From the NCBI GenBank assembly GCA_017395065.1, contig JAFPWH010000051.1, positions 186,001-250,000 of the forward strand: a stretch of 64,000 nt of DNA, given 5' to 3'. The stretch comes from Clostridia bacterium (lineage in GTDB: Bacteria > Bacillota > Clostridia > Christensenellales > Aristaeellaceae). The position numbers and the translations under genes were made by a program. The notes below the pieces were generated by a model. That model had not been told where the DNA came from and did not search any database. It worked only from the letters and a program-made list of their open reading frames with translations. Below are positions 8,448-17,399 of the stretch, piece by piece (position 1 is the first letter of the stretch; each line of letters opens with the position of its first letter).

Positions 8448-9695
8448 ATGTATAGACCCACGCCGAAGCAGCTCAGATTCCTGGACTGGGAAACAGGCAT
8501 GTTCTTTCATTTCGGCATCCGCTCCTTCTATCCCGGGCACAGGGACTGGGACGGCAAGGAGATGGACCCTTCGGCTTTCGACCCGAAGGAGCTGGACGTA
8601 CACGACTGGCTGGCTAACGCAAAGCGCATCGGCGCGAAGTACGCGATCCTGACGACCAAGCACCACGACGGCTTTGCGCTGTGGCCCAGCAAGTATACCA
8701 CCTACAGCGTGGCGGCCTCCCCCTGGAAGGGCGGAAAGGGCGACGTCGTAAAGGAGTTCGTCTGTGCCTGCCGCGAGGAAGGCATCGCCGTTGGGCTTTA
8801 CTACTCCCCCGCGCAGTGGGGCTCACATTCGGTCGAATTCAAAAGCGGCAAGGAATACGACGATTACTTTATCGGGCAGATCAGCGAGCTTCTGACCGGC
8901 TACGGAAAGATCGACTACCTCTGGTTCGACGGCTGCGGCTCGGGCGGGCACGAGTACGACCAGAAGCGCATCGTCTCCGCCATCCGCTCCCTGCAGCCGG
9001 ACATCCTCATCTTCGACATGTGGGACGGCGACACGCGCTGGGTCGGCAACGAGGACGGCTACGCGCCCTACCCCAACCCCTACGCGGTGAAGCACTGGGT
9101 GCTGGGCGAGGAAAAGACGCTGTTCATCCCCGCCGAATGTGACTGCAAGCTGCGGGAAAGCTGGTTTTACGACCTGAACGAGGATACGATCAAGAGCGCG
9201 GAGGAGCTTTTGGGCATGTACGAGCTCTCCGTGGGCAGGGGCTGCAACTTCCTTTTGAACGTGGGCCCCGACGATCGCGGGCTGATCAGCGAAGCGGACA
9301 GGGCGCGCCTCAAGGAATTTGCCCAGGCGCTTGACAGGCTTTACGCAAAGCCGCTGCCCTTCGAAGCGCCCGTAAAACAGGGCGAAAACACTTTCGTGAT
9401 CGCCTACGGCGACGGGACGCAAAAGGCGATAGGCCAAAATACGAACCTTCCCCCCGTGCGCCGCGTCGTGCTCAAGGAGGACCTGACGGACGGGCAGAAG
9501 ATCAGGCGCTTCCGCCTCTATGCGCACGTCCCCTCGGTAAATCCCGTGTCCGCGACGAAATTCTGTATCTATACCGGCGAGACCGTGGGCCACAAGCTGA
9601 TCGTGCCGCTGCCGGCCGTGCGCACGGGGATGCTGGAGATGGAAATTCTGGAAAGCGAGGGAACAGCTTCCCTTACCGGCTTTGCGGCATACTGA
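8448..9695 (+). CDS. Alpha-L-fucosidase, glycoside hydrolase family 29
   Basis: Hydrolyses terminal alpha-L-fucose from glycans, with retention. The 415 residues show GH29 hallmarks: WETGMFFHFGIRSF near the N-terminus, YAILTTKHHDGFALWPSKYT near residue 65, the nucleophile Asp in YLWFDGCGS near 160, and GRGCNFLLNVGPDDRG near 260. No signal peptide is found, so it probably acts inside the cell on imported oligosaccharides. The ATG at 8448 is chosen because GGAG ends 9 bases before it; the in-frame ATG at 8439 is too close to that site and one at 8394 overlaps the upstream gene. The short C-terminal beta domain is complete. Confidence 0.92.
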   Translation: MYRPTPKQLRFLDWETGMFFHFGIRSFYPGHRDWDGKEMDPSAFDPKELDVHDWLANAKRIGAKYAILTTKHHDGFALWPSKYTTYSVAASPWKGGKGDVVKEFVCACREEGIAVGLYYSPAQWGSHSVEFKSGKEYDDYFIGQISELLTGYGKIDYLWFDGCGSGGHEYDQKRIVSAIRSLQPDILIFDMWDGDTRWVGNEDGYAPYPNPYAVKHWVLGEEKTLFIPAECDCKLRESWFYDLNEDTIKSAEELLGMYELSVGRGCNFLLNVGPDDRGLISEADRARLKEFAQALDRLYAKPLPFEAPVKQGENTFVIAYGDGTQKAIGQNTNLPPVRRVVLKEDLTDGQKIRRFRLYAHVPSVNPVSATKFCIYTGETVGHKLIVPLPAVRTGMLEMEILESEGTASLTGFAAY

Positions 9696-9727
9696 CGCGG
9701 CGTTAAATTCTTCGGTCTTTTGTCATA

Positions 9728-9755
9728 CGGGCGCGATTTTTGTTGAATCGCGCCC
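9728..9755. promoter_or_regulatory. 11-bp palindrome overlapping the pepC -35
   Basis: Arms CGGGCGCGATT (9728-9738) and AATCGCGCCCG (9745-9755) are perfect, with a 6-base loop. The right arm covers part of the -35. There is no T run after it, so an operator is as likely as a weak terminator for the fucosidase gene. Confidence 0.45.
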
Positions 9756-9771
9756 GCTGTTGTGCTATACT
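9743..9771 (+). promoter_or_regulatory. Promoter of pepC
   Basis: TTGAAT (9743-9748) and TATACT (9766-9771) with a 17-base spacer, 31 bases before the pepC ATG. Confidence 0.7.
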
Positions 9772-9802
9772 TTAGCCACCTAAAATCAGGAGGGGAAAGC
9801 AA

Positions 9803-11131
9803 ATGATACAAAAGAGCGATTACGATAAAATGAAAGCCGATTACCGTTCGAATCCCGCGATGCGCGCCGCCTCCCTGGCGATGGCGAAGCACCCGCTGGA
9901 GGAGCTCATTTTCGACCAGCGCAAGGCCGACGAAGGGCAGTTCCTCTTCAATCACGAGCTCAAGACGCTGCCGGTGACCAACCAGAAGAGCTCCGGCCGC
10001 TGCTGGCTGTTCGCGGCGCTGAACCTGTTCAGGGAGATCGCGAACAAAAAGCTCAACATGGAAAAATTCGAACTGAGCCAGAACTACATCGCCTACTGGG
10101 ACAAGCTGGAGAAGGCGAACTACTTCCTGGATTCCATCATCAAGACCCTCGATTTGTACAAGGACGACCGCATGGTCAACTACATCGTCACCACCGGCAT
10201 ACAGGACGGCGGCCAGTGGGACATGATGGCAAACCTCGTCAAAAAATACGGCCTCGTGCCCAAGAGCGCGATGCCCGAAACCTACGTTTCCTCCAACACC
10301 CGCCCGCTCAACCGCGCCGTGAACATAAAGCTGCGCCGCGCGGCCGCGATCATCCGCCGCGCCTACAGAGACGGCGCCGAGCTGGAAGAGCTGCACAAGA
10401 TCGCGGACAAGGAGCTTTGCGACATCCATCACATGCTGACCGCCGCCTTCGGCGAGCCGCCGGAGACCTTCGACTTCGAGTACAAGGACAAGGACGAAAA
10501 CTATCACCGCGTCGAAAACCTGACGCCCAAAAAGTTCTTTGACGAATACATCGCCTTCCCCTTCGACGAGTACGTGTCCCTGATCAACTCCCCCACCGAC
10601 GACAAGCCCATGAACAAGGCCTACACGATCCGCTTCCTCGGAAACGTCGTCGAGGGCGACCCGATCTGCTACCTGAACACCGACATCGAAACCATCAAAA
10701 AGGCGGTCATGCAGACGATCGATTCGGGCGAGAGCGTCTGGTTCGGCTCCGACGTGGGCTGGTTCATGGACAGGGAAAGCGGCTGCCTGATCGACGACCT
10801 GACCGACTACGAGCCGCTCTTCGGCGGCATCGCCTTCAAGTGCTCCAAGGAGGACAAGCTGGACTACCGCATGAGCGCGATGGATCACGCGATGACCATC
10901 ACCGGCTATCACGAGGTAGGCGGAAAGCCCGTGCGCTGGAAGATCCAGAACAGCTGGGGCGACGAAAAGGGCTCCAAGGGCTACTTCATGATGACCGACG
11001 CCTGGTTCGACAACTACGTATATCAGGCCGTGGTGAAAAAGAGCCTGCTCGGCGAAGAGCTGCTAAAGGCCCTGGACGAGGAAAAGCAGGTGCTCGATCC
11101 CTGGGATCCGATGGGAACGCTGGCGGACTGA
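9803..11131 (+). CDS. pepC: Aminopeptidase C / bleomycin hydrolase (peptidase C1B)
   Basis: Cytoplasmic thiol aminopeptidase that normally forms a hexameric chamber and removes N-terminal residues from peptides. The 442 residues match the family. The catalytic Cys lies in QKSSGRCWLFAALN near residue 68, the His in MDHAMTITGYH near 361, and the Asn in KIQNSWGDEKGSKG near 382. The ATG follows AGGAGGGG by 7 bases. The C-terminal tail (LDPWDPMGTLAD), which folds into the active site in this family, is present. It has its own promoter. Confidence 0.95.
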   Translation: MIQKSDYDKMKADYRSNPAMRAASLAMAKHPLEELIFDQRKADEGQFLFNHELKTLPVTNQKSSGRCWLFAALNLFREIANKKLNMEKFELSQNYIAYWDKLEKANYFLDSIIKTLDLYKDDRMVNYIVTTGIQDGGQWDMMANLVKKYGLVPKSAMPETYVSSNTRPLNRAVNIKLRRAAAIIRRAYRDGAELEELHKIADKELCDIHHMLTAAFGEPPETFDFEYKDKDENYHRVENLTPKKFFDEYIAFPFDEYVSLINSPTDDKPMNKAYTIRFLGNVVEGDPICYLNTDIETIKKAVMQTIDSGESVWFGSDVGWFMDRESGCLIDDLTDYEPLFGGIAFKCSKEDKLDYRMSAMDHAMTITGYHEVGGKPVRWKIQNSWGDEKGSKGYFMMTDAWFDNYVYQAVVKKSLLGEELLKALDEEKQVLDPWDPMGTLAD

Positions 11132-11173
11132 GCAAATCAGGCGTCTGCACTTCAGGATAAAGGAGGAGTATTC

Positions 11174-12025
11174 ATGACGAAACGGACGATCGCTTTGCTG
11201 CTTTGCGCGTGCCTTCTTCTGGGCGCCGGCGCCTTCGCCGAAGACGTCGCGGGCGTGTACCGGCCGGACAAAAGCACTTTCGAACAGAGCTACTCCGAAT
11301 ACTACGGAGACGTTCTGCCCGAGCTGATGGGGCCTGCGCTCGGCATGACGGAATTTACGTACATGCGTTTCGAAGAAGACGGCACCGTACTCAACGGCTA
11401 CGAAGTACCCGACCTGAACCTGCTGCTGAACAGGATGATGCCCATCCCCGAGGGCGCGGACGCGAACGCCTCGATCAGCTGGAGCGAAAGCGCGGGAAAG
11501 CTGCGCCTTGAAATAAGCCTCTACGGGGAGAGCGAATTCATAGACCTCGACTGCTCTGTCAGCGCAAACAGCCTGACCGTGACCGCAGAGGGCGTCGATT
11601 TCCGCTTCACCCGCGTATCCGGCCTGTACGGCCTTGCCGGCCGCTGGCAATTGGATGCGGAATCGCTTCTTCAGGCGCCCATGCTCATCGATCTGGACGA
11701 CGCGGAGAAGGATCTGCTTAAGCTTCTCAATCTCTGCGTCGACCTCAATTCGAACGGCACGATCGGCATAAGCGTGTCGGTCGTGTACGGCACCTACGAC
11801 AGAGGCAGGATCTTCCTTGCGGAGGAATATCTGAACCTGATGCGTCAGATGAACGACGTGCCCTTCACGGTCGACTGCACGTATGAACTGAACGGGAATA
11901 CGCTGACGATCACATTCGTCATGAACGTGAACGGAGCGATCACGACGGGAAAATCGGTCTGGATACGCGAAGGGGCAGGCGAAAGAGAACGCGAGACCCC
12001 GAAAAAGGGCGGATCGCTGGCTTGA
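11174..12025 (+). CDS. Secreted protein of unknown function, paralogue of the product at 14478-15317
   Basis: 283 residues. A clear Sec signal peptide (MTKR, Leu/Cys/Ala core, GAGAFA before Glu-Asp) and no lipobox. The mature part is acidic, with repeated short beta-strand patterns (FEEDGTVLNGY, SWSESAGKLRLEI, YELNGNTLTITF). These patterns, together with the order D-G-x-L/V then YGTY-x-x-G then a final L-x-G-x-T/D-L strand, recur in the protein at 14478. The ATG follows AAAGGAGGAG. It is 42 bases after pepC without a terminator between, so may read through from the pepC promoter. No family is recognised. Confidence 0.75.
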   Translation: MTKRTIALLLCACLLLGAGAFAEDVAGVYRPDKSTFEQSYSEYYGDVLPELMGPALGMTEFTYMRFEEDGTVLNGYEVPDLNLLLNRMMPIPEGADANASISWSESAGKLRLEISLYGESEFIDLDCSVSANSLTVTAEGVDFRFTRVSGLYGLAGRWQLDAESLLQAPMLIDLDDAEKDLLKLLNLCVDLNSNGTIGISVSVVYGTYDRGRIFLAEEYLNLMRQMNDVPFTVDCTYELNGNTLTITFVMNVNGAITTGKSVWIREGAGERERETPKKGGSLA

Positions 12026-12031
12026 CAAACA

Positions 12032-12072
12032 AACCGCCTGCGCGCTTACGAACCGGCGCAGGCGGTTTTTTT
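12032..12072 (+). terminator. Intrinsic terminator
   Basis: Stem AACCGCCTGCGC / GCGCAGGCGGTT (12 bp) followed by a run of five further T. It separates the secreted protein gene from the EamA gene. Confidence 0.9.
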
Positions 12073-12088
12073 CGGAGGAAACAATCAA

Positions 12089-12973
12089 ATGGATCGGGCT
12101 TTGCTGCTGGCTTTGATGGTGGTGTTGTTTTCGTTTCAGTCGCTGTTTACGCGGCTGTACTCGAAGAGCTACGCGGGCGCGGACAAAAGCGCAGCCACGC
12201 CCGTGTTTTCGGTGTGCTACGGGCTGTTCATCGCGCTGTGCTCGTGGGTCGCGGGAGGCTTCGGCTTTCACGCCTCGTGGCAGACGTGGCTGTTCGGCCT
12301 TCTGAACGCGCTGATACTGCTTTTGTACAACACCTCGATGATCAGGAGCGGGAACTTGGGCTCCTACGCGTTTTTGATGCTTTCGAGCCTCTTCGGCGGG
12401 ATCGTGATCCCTTTGATCGCCGGGACGGCGTTTCTCGGCGAACGCATGAGCCTTCTCAAATGGACGGCGGCCGCGCTGATGCTCGCGGCGGTGCTTTTGA
12501 TGAACAGCAAGGGGCTGACGCTCAAAAACGCCGCGCGCGGCTATTTCTTCTGGTGCGCGCTTTTGTTTCTGGCAAACGGCCTGTACGGCACCGTGATGAA
12601 TTTTCAGGTCAGGAACCTAAACGGGCAGGAGGGCAGCGAAATGCGCGTGATCCTGTTCGCGTTCTCGGCGCTGCTTGCGTTTCTTGCCGAAGCGCTTCAG
12701 GGCCGCGGCCGTAAGCTGATCAGCGGCTTCGCCATGGGCAAAAAGGCCGGTTTATGGCTTGCGGCGTGCTGCGTATCGGCCTTCGCGGCGGTAAGGCTTT
12801 TGATGTACCTGCTAAGCAAGATGCAGACCGGCATCGTGCACACGATCGACAACGGCGGCGTGCTGGTTCTGTCGCTCCTGTACGCGATCGTACTGTTCGG
12901 AGAAAAGCCGAACCGGCTTCAGTATCTCGGCATGGCGCTGGCCGCGGCGAGCATCGTGATGCTGAGTCTGTAA
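12089..12973 (+). CDS. EamA/DMT-superfamily exporter
   Basis: Integral membrane protein of 294 residues with about ten hydrophobic helices in two similar halves, as in the drug/metabolite transporter superfamily. The end of the first half shows the family pattern LIAGTAFLGERMSLLKWTAAALM, with the conserved Gly-Glu after the helix; the second half repeats it as AIVLFGEKPNRLQYLGMALA. The ATG follows GGAGGAAA by 9 bases. The MATE gene begins 52 bases downstream, so the two may be one unit. The substrate is not predictable. Confidence 0.85.
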   Translation: MDRALLLALMVVLFSFQSLFTRLYSKSYAGADKSAATPVFSVCYGLFIALCSWVAGGFGFHASWQTWLFGLLNALILLLYNTSMIRSGNLGSYAFLMLSSLFGGIVIPLIAGTAFLGERMSLLKWTAAALMLAAVLLMNSKGLTLKNAARGYFFWCALLFLANGLYGTVMNFQVRNLNGQEGSEMRVILFAFSALLAFLAEALQGRGRKLISGFAMGKKAGLWLAACCVSAFAAVRLLMYLLSKMQTGIVHTIDNGGVLVLSLLYAIVLFGEKPNRLQYLGMALAAASIVMLSL

Positions 12974-13025
12974 GTCTCCCCCTGCGCCCCGCGGCGCGAC
13001 CCCACTTCGGAGGTTTTGTTTTTTC

Positions 13026-14396
13026 ATGCGCATTTTTACACGCGACGGCAAATTCTACAAAGACTTTTTCAGGCTGATGCTGTTCATCGCGCTGCAGAAC
13101 CTTCTGTCCTACAGCGTGGCGCTGATCGACAATGCGATGCTTTCGCGCCACTCTACCCTGGAGCTCAACGGCGCGGCGCTGGCAAATCAGATACAGTTCC
13201 TGCTTCAGATGATCGTAAACGGCTCCGCCGAGGGCGTGGTGGTGCTGGCCGCGCAGTACTGGGGCGAAAGGCGCAAGGACCCGATCCTGAGCGCGTCGAG
13301 CGTGGGGCTGCTGACCGGCACGGCCTTCGGCATACTGTTCTTTGTCGTGATGAGCTTCTGCCCAGACGGCATCCTGGGCCTTCTCAGCAACGACAGGGAC
13401 ATCATCGACGCCGGCTGCGAGTACGTGAAGATCATCCGCTTCACCTACCCCATCTGGTGCATAAGCACCGTGATCCTGGCCTCGCAGCGCTCGGTCGAAA
13501 ACGCGGGCATCGGCTTTGCGGTGATGCTCGGTAGCCTGTTTGTGAACCTGTTCTTCAATTACTGCCTGATCTTCGGCCGCCTCGGCTTCAGGGATATGGG
13601 CATCCGCGGCGCTGCGATCGCCACGCTGATCGCAAGGAGCTTCGAGCTCGTCGTCGCGCTGGTCTACACCTGCTTTATCGACAAAAAACTCGGCTGGACG
13701 CCCAAAAAGCTCGTCTCATACGACAAGCGCCTCTGGCAGGATTACGCGAAGTACGCAACGCCCATCATGCTTTCGGGCGCGTCCTGGGGCATCGCCATGT
13801 TCATCCAGACCTCCATCATCGGCCACATGCCGGGCGACGTGATCAGCGCAAACACGCTGGCGCTCAACGTCTTCAGCGTCATCAGCGTATTCGCCTACGG
13901 CGGCGGCAACGCGGCGGGCGTGCTGACCGGCAAGCTGATCGGCGAAAACAGCACGCGGCTCAAGGAATACGTGCGCACGATGCAGGCGCTGTTTCTGATC
14001 ACGGGGCTGGTCACCGGCCTTCTGATCTTCGTTTCCCGGCAGCCCGTGATCGCGCTGTTCAGCCTGAAATCCTCCGAATCGGTCAGGTACGCGCGCGCTT
14101 TTCTGCTGATCCTCTCCTTCACCTCCGTGGGCACAGCGTATCAGGTGGCGTGCCTGGGCGGCATCGTGCGCGGCGGCGGACTGACCAAGTTCGTTTTCTA
14201 CAACGACCTCATCTTCCAATGGGGCATCATACTGCCGTTTTCGCTACTGGCGGCCTACGTGTGGAAACTCGATCCCGTGTGGGTCTTCCTGATTCTGAAG
14301 AGCGATCAGATCCTGAAATGCGGCGTGGCCGCGGTGGAGGTCAACCGCTACACCTGGATACGGAAGCTCACCCGGAAGGCGCAGGCAGAAAATTAA
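13026..14396 (+). CDS. MATE-family efflux transporter
   Basis: 456 residues and about twelve membrane segments, typical of MATE cation-coupled exporters. The N-terminal half contains LIDNAMLSRHS and ALANQIQFLLQM, the usual helix 1-2 pattern. An internally duplicated second half begins near residue 235 (YAKYATPIMLSGASWGIAMFIQ). The ATG is chosen after CGGAGGT with a long T-rich spacer. It lies downstream of the EamA gene and upstream of a promoter for the next gene. Substrate unknown. Confidence 0.88.
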   Translation: MRIFTRDGKFYKDFFRLMLFIALQNLLSYSVALIDNAMLSRHSTLELNGAALANQIQFLLQMIVNGSAEGVVVLAAQYWGERRKDPILSASSVGLLTGTAFGILFFVVMSFCPDGILGLLSNDRDIIDAGCEYVKIIRFTYPIWCISTVILASQRSVENAGIGFAVMLGSLFVNLFFNYCLIFGRLGFRDMGIRGAAIATLIARSFELVVALVYTCFIDKKLGWTPKKLVSYDKRLWQDYAKYATPIMLSGASWGIAMFIQTSIIGHMPGDVISANTLALNVFSVISVFAYGGGNAAGVLTGKLIGENSTRLKEYVRTMQALFLITGLVTGLLIFVSRQPVIALFSLKSSESVRYARAFLLILSFTSVGTAYQVACLGGIVRGGGLTKFVFYNDLIFQWGIILPFSLLAAYVWKLDPVWVFLILKSDQILKCGVAAVEVNRYTWIRKLTRKAQAEN

Positions 14397-14444
14397 CGCA
14401 TATTTAACTAAAAAGCTGTCTCAAAACGGCTCGTTCGCTTGTCT

Positions 14445-14450
14445 TATAAT
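14445..14450 (+). promoter_or_regulatory. -10 element of the gene at 14478
   Basis: A perfect TATAAT lies 27 bases before the ATG. The upstream -35 is not clear. It places the start of transcription downstream of any longer N-terminal reading, supporting the ATG at 14478. Confidence 0.5.
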
Positions 14451-14477
14451 ACAGAAAAAGAATCGGGAGGTTTTTCA

Positions 14478-15317
14478 ATGAAACGTTTGATCTGCGCACT
14501 GCTCTGTCTTATGATGCTGCTTTCCTTTACGGCCGCCGCCGAAAAAGAGGCCGGGCTGTACAGGGTAAACGACAGCTACTTCACAAAACTCGGCAGCGCC
14601 CTGTTTTCAATGGTACCGGAGGAGCAGAGCGCCCTCGTGGGCGGCATTCTGGATCTGATGAAGGGCAACTGCTACATGGCCTTCACCGAGGACGGATGCG
14701 TCCGCTTCCTGGTCGGGCTCGGCCGGCTCGACGAACTGCTGAGCAGGGTCATGAAGCTGGCGGGCGCGGAGATGGATTCTCTGACGCTTCTTTGGAGCGA
14801 AGACGGCGGAAAGCTTCAATTCTACTTGCAGGTGGACGGGCAGGCACAGTCTCTCGAGAGCGATTACGCCATCTTCGAAGACAAGCTGCTTTTGAACATG
14901 CCGGGCTTACCGCTCATGTTGACCGCGCTGGACGGACAGAGCGACATCGTCGGCAGGTGGGCGGTCGATTTTGAATTCCTGAAGCCCATGCTGTCGGCGG
15001 CAGCCCAGAGCGAAGCTGCCGCGCTGAACAGCCTGATGAGCTTTATCCGCTTCTACATCGGCTTTAACGAGGACGGCACGCTGTACGTCGGCGCGCAGGC
15101 GGACTACGGCACGTACGCAGGCGGCGTGATCGAGCCCGGCGAGGCGCTGGTAACCTATACGACGGAAATGCAAACCGCCGCGGGCCTGCGGGAGCAGCCG
15201 ATCAATGACTTCAAAATGCGCTACGTATTGAGCGGCGACACGCTCGTTCTGAGCTTTCAGGTGTACACAAACGGCACGGCTGAAAACAACACCATGGTGC
15301 TCACGCGCGTAAATTGA
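14478..15317 (+). CDS. Secreted protein of unknown function, paralogue of the product at 11174-12025
   Basis: 279 residues from the ATG preceded by GGGAGG. Signal peptide MKRLI plus a Leu/Met core ending FTAAA-E; no lipobox. Shares with the product at 11174 the start of the mature protein (E-x-x-G-L/V-Y-R-x-x), a central IVGRWAVD / LAGRWQLD strand, the motif YGTY-x-x-G, and a C-terminal L-x-G-D/N-T-L strand followed by N-G and a short end. The pair surrounds two exporters. It is flanked by its own promoter and terminator, so it is monocistronic. Function unknown. Confidence 0.75.
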   Translation: MKRLICALLCLMMLLSFTAAAEKEAGLYRVNDSYFTKLGSALFSMVPEEQSALVGGILDLMKGNCYMAFTEDGCVRFLVGLGRLDELLSRVMKLAGAEMDSLTLLWSEDGGKLQFYLQVDGQAQSLESDYAIFEDKLLLNMPGLPLMLTALDGQSDIVGRWAVDFEFLKPMLSAAAQSEAAALNSLMSFIRFYIGFNEDGTLYVGAQADYGTYAGGVIEPGEALVTYTTEMQTAAGLREQPINDFKMRYVLSGDTLVLSFQVYTNGTAENNTMVLTRVN

Positions 15318-15331
15318 CGAAGCCCCCGTGC

Positions 15332-15359
15332 AAAAGCCGCGTCCGGAGCGCGGCTTTTT
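15332..15359 (+). terminator. Intrinsic terminator
   Basis: Stem AAGCCGCG / CGCGGCTT with a short loop, then TTT. Confidence 0.8.
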
Positions 15360-15414
15360 GCTTTGTGAACGGCAAAGTTTTCAAAAAACGGTGGAAATCG
15401 TCCGTTTGATATGG

Positions 15415-15420
15415 TATAAT
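15415..15420 (+). promoter_or_regulatory. -10 element of the CapA-like gene
   Basis: TATAAT 37 bases before the ATG at 15458, after the terminator of the previous gene. A -35-like TCGTCC lies at about 17 bases but is weak. Confidence 0.5.
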
Positions 15421-15457
15421 AAAATAAGATCAGTATGGTCCCAAGGAGAAAAATGAA

Positions 15458-17371
15458 ATGAGCGAAAACAATCGCCGTCAGAGCGGCGACGACTATTATC
15501 AGCATATACGCTCCGCCGTGCGCAGGACGGAAGGCGAAACCGGCGCGCGGCCCGAAACGCACAGGACGAGCACAGGCGTAAAAAGGCCCACTGCCGCCCC
15601 CGCGGGCAACCGCGCCGCGGCCCCTGCGCCCAAGCGAAGCGCCGCTCCCCGCACGCAGGCGGCCCCGTCGCGCAGCAGCGCGCCGCGCACGGGCACCGCT
15701 GCTTCGGCGCGGAGCAGTACGGCTCGCACGTCCGGACAGCGTGCGGCCTCTCCCGCCGCCCGCCCCGGCGCAAGCCGCAGCGCCGCACAGCGCACCGCGC
15801 CCAGGCCGCAAAGGAGCGTTCCGCCCCGCAGGCCAGCCGCGAAGGCGAAGCGCAAGACTCCGGCCTGGCTGCACAAGCGGGTCGGCGGCTTCGACATGGA
15901 GACGCTGCTGGCGCTGACGCTGATCGTGGTCGTGCTGGGCGCGCTGGTGTTCGTAGGCGCGATGGTCATTTCGTCCGCTGCGGAAAAGAACACCGAATAC
16001 GTGATCCGCGACGACATCGCGGACATCAAATCTCCCGAACAGATCGCCGCGGCAAACACTGCGGCAAATGGAACGCCCTCCGGCCAGAATACGCAGACCG
16101 GGAATCCTTCGGGCGCGGGCAGCACGCCGGCCGGCACCGATACGACCCCGAACGCGGGCGGTCAGCAGACCGGCAACGGCGACGGGCAGACGGGTCAGGG
16201 CGGCGGACAAAGCGAGACCCAGCCCACCCAGACCCAGCCTGCCGCGACCATGATGAGCGTCGGCACGAAGAGCGACGGCCTGCGTTCCTGCACCATCCGC
16301 ACGGTGGGCGACTTCGTGATGGACAAAAACGTCATCGCCGCCGGCAAGGCCTACGCCTCGGCCAACGGCACGGGTCTGAGCTACGACTTTTCGGGCATGC
16401 TGAGCGAGATCGGCTCCTACATGCAGAACGCAGACTTCACCGTGGCCAACGTGGACGGCTCGATGGGCGGCGAAAGCCATTACAAGTACGGCTACAGCGG
16501 CTATCCGCAGTTCAACACGCCGGAGACGCTGATCGTCAACCTGAAAAACGTCGGCGTGGATATGCTGACGCTGGCCAACAACCACATGCTCGACGGCTGG
16601 TACGACGGCCTGGTGGACGAGATCAAAAACGTGGAAAACGCGGGCCTTGCCCATGTAGGCGCAAGCCGCACGCAGGAGGAGCGCAACACCCCCGTAATCA
16701 TCGAGATCAACGGCATCAAAATCGGCTTCATGAACTACACCGAGTCGCTCAACAGCATGGAGTCGCGCGGCGTGGACAAGAAGGCCGTGGAATTCGGCAC
16801 GAACTGGATCAAGAATTCCAACTGCGCCGAGGACGCCAAAAAGCTCAGGCAGGCCGGCGCGGAGGTCATCGTGTGCTACATGCACTGGGGCGACGAATAC
16901 GTGACCACGCCCAACAAGAACCAGACCGACATGGCGCAAAAGCTGATGAAGGCGGGCGTTGACATCATCGTGGGCGGCCACCCGCACGTGGTGCAGCACG
17001 CGGAATGGCTGACCGGCACCAACCAGTTCGGCGAGAGCCAGCGCACGTTCTGCATCTACTCGCTGGGCAATTTCCTGAGCGAGCACACGATCAAGAATAC
17101 CGACGGCGGCATCATCTTTGAATTCACGATACAGGAAAAGGGCGACGGCACGTTTTCGATCGAAGCGCCGAGCTACATCACCACCTACGTCTGGAAGACC
17201 GGAAACGACATCTTCGGCCGCGGCTTCGTGGTCGTGCCCTGCGCCGCCTACATCAACAACGGCACCCGCCCCTCCGGCATGAGCGACAGCGAATACAAGG
17301 CCATGGTCGCAAGCCACAACAACCAGGTCGCCATCATGAGCGAAGGCGTGGGCACGCAGAAGACGAGATAA
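15458..17371 (+). CDS. Membrane-anchored CapA-like metallophosphatase with a long basic N-terminal region
   Basis: 637 residues in four parts. Residues 1-145 are low-complexity, rich in Ala, Arg, Pro and Ser, and strongly basic. One membrane helix follows at about 147-170. Residues 175-265 are a Gly/Thr/Gln/Pro linker. A CapA/PGA_cap domain from about 280 has VGDFVMDKN, LANNHMLDG, CYMHWGDEY, VGGHPHVVQ and YSLGNFLSEH, which match the metal-binding motifs of the calcineurin-like CapA family. The topology is basic part inside and catalytic domain outside. CapA relatives take part in poly-gamma-glutamate export or attachment, but no capB/capC is nearby, so this may be a wall-polymer or other phosphoesterase. 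The ATG at 15458 follows AAGGAG; a tiny ATG-AAA-TGA overlaps it. Confidence 0.85.
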   Translation: MSENNRRQSGDDYYQHIRSAVRRTEGETGARPETHRTSTGVKRPTAAPAGNRAAAPAPKRSAAPRTQAAPSRSSAPRTGTAASARSSTARTSGQRAASPAARPGASRSAAQRTAPRPQRSVPPRRPAAKAKRKTPAWLHKRVGGFDMETLLALTLIVVVLGALVFVGAMVISSAAEKNTEYVIRDDIADIKSPEQIAAANTAANGTPSGQNTQTGNPSGAGSTPAGTDTTPNAGGQQTGNGDGQTGQGGGQSETQPTQTQPAATMMSVGTKSDGLRSCTIRTVGDFVMDKNVIAAGKAYASANGTGLSYDFSGMLSEIGSYMQNADFTVANVDGSMGGESHYKYGYSGYPQFNTPETLIVNLKNVGVDMLTLANNHMLDGWYDGLVDEIKNVENAGLAHVGASRTQEERNTPVIIEINGIKIGFMNYTESLNSMESRGVDKKAVEFGTNWIKNSNCAEDAKKLRQAGAEVIVCYMHWGDEYVTTPNKNQTDMAQKLMKAGVDIIVGGHPHVVQHAEWLTGTNQFGESQRTFCIYSLGNFLSEHTIKNTDGGIIFEFTIQEKGDGTFSIEAPSYITTYVWKTGNDIFGRGFVVVPCAAYINNGTRPSGMSDSEYKAMVASHNNQVAIMSEGVGTQKTR

Positions 17372-17399
17372 GGGAAAACGAGGTCAGTGAAAAGCGTTG

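Noticed and set aside
15257..17317. Open frame of 686 codons on the minus strand
   Set aside because: It is opposite the CapA-like gene, has low-complexity Ala/Gly/Arg/Val text, no ribosome site, and crosses the terminator of the previous gene.
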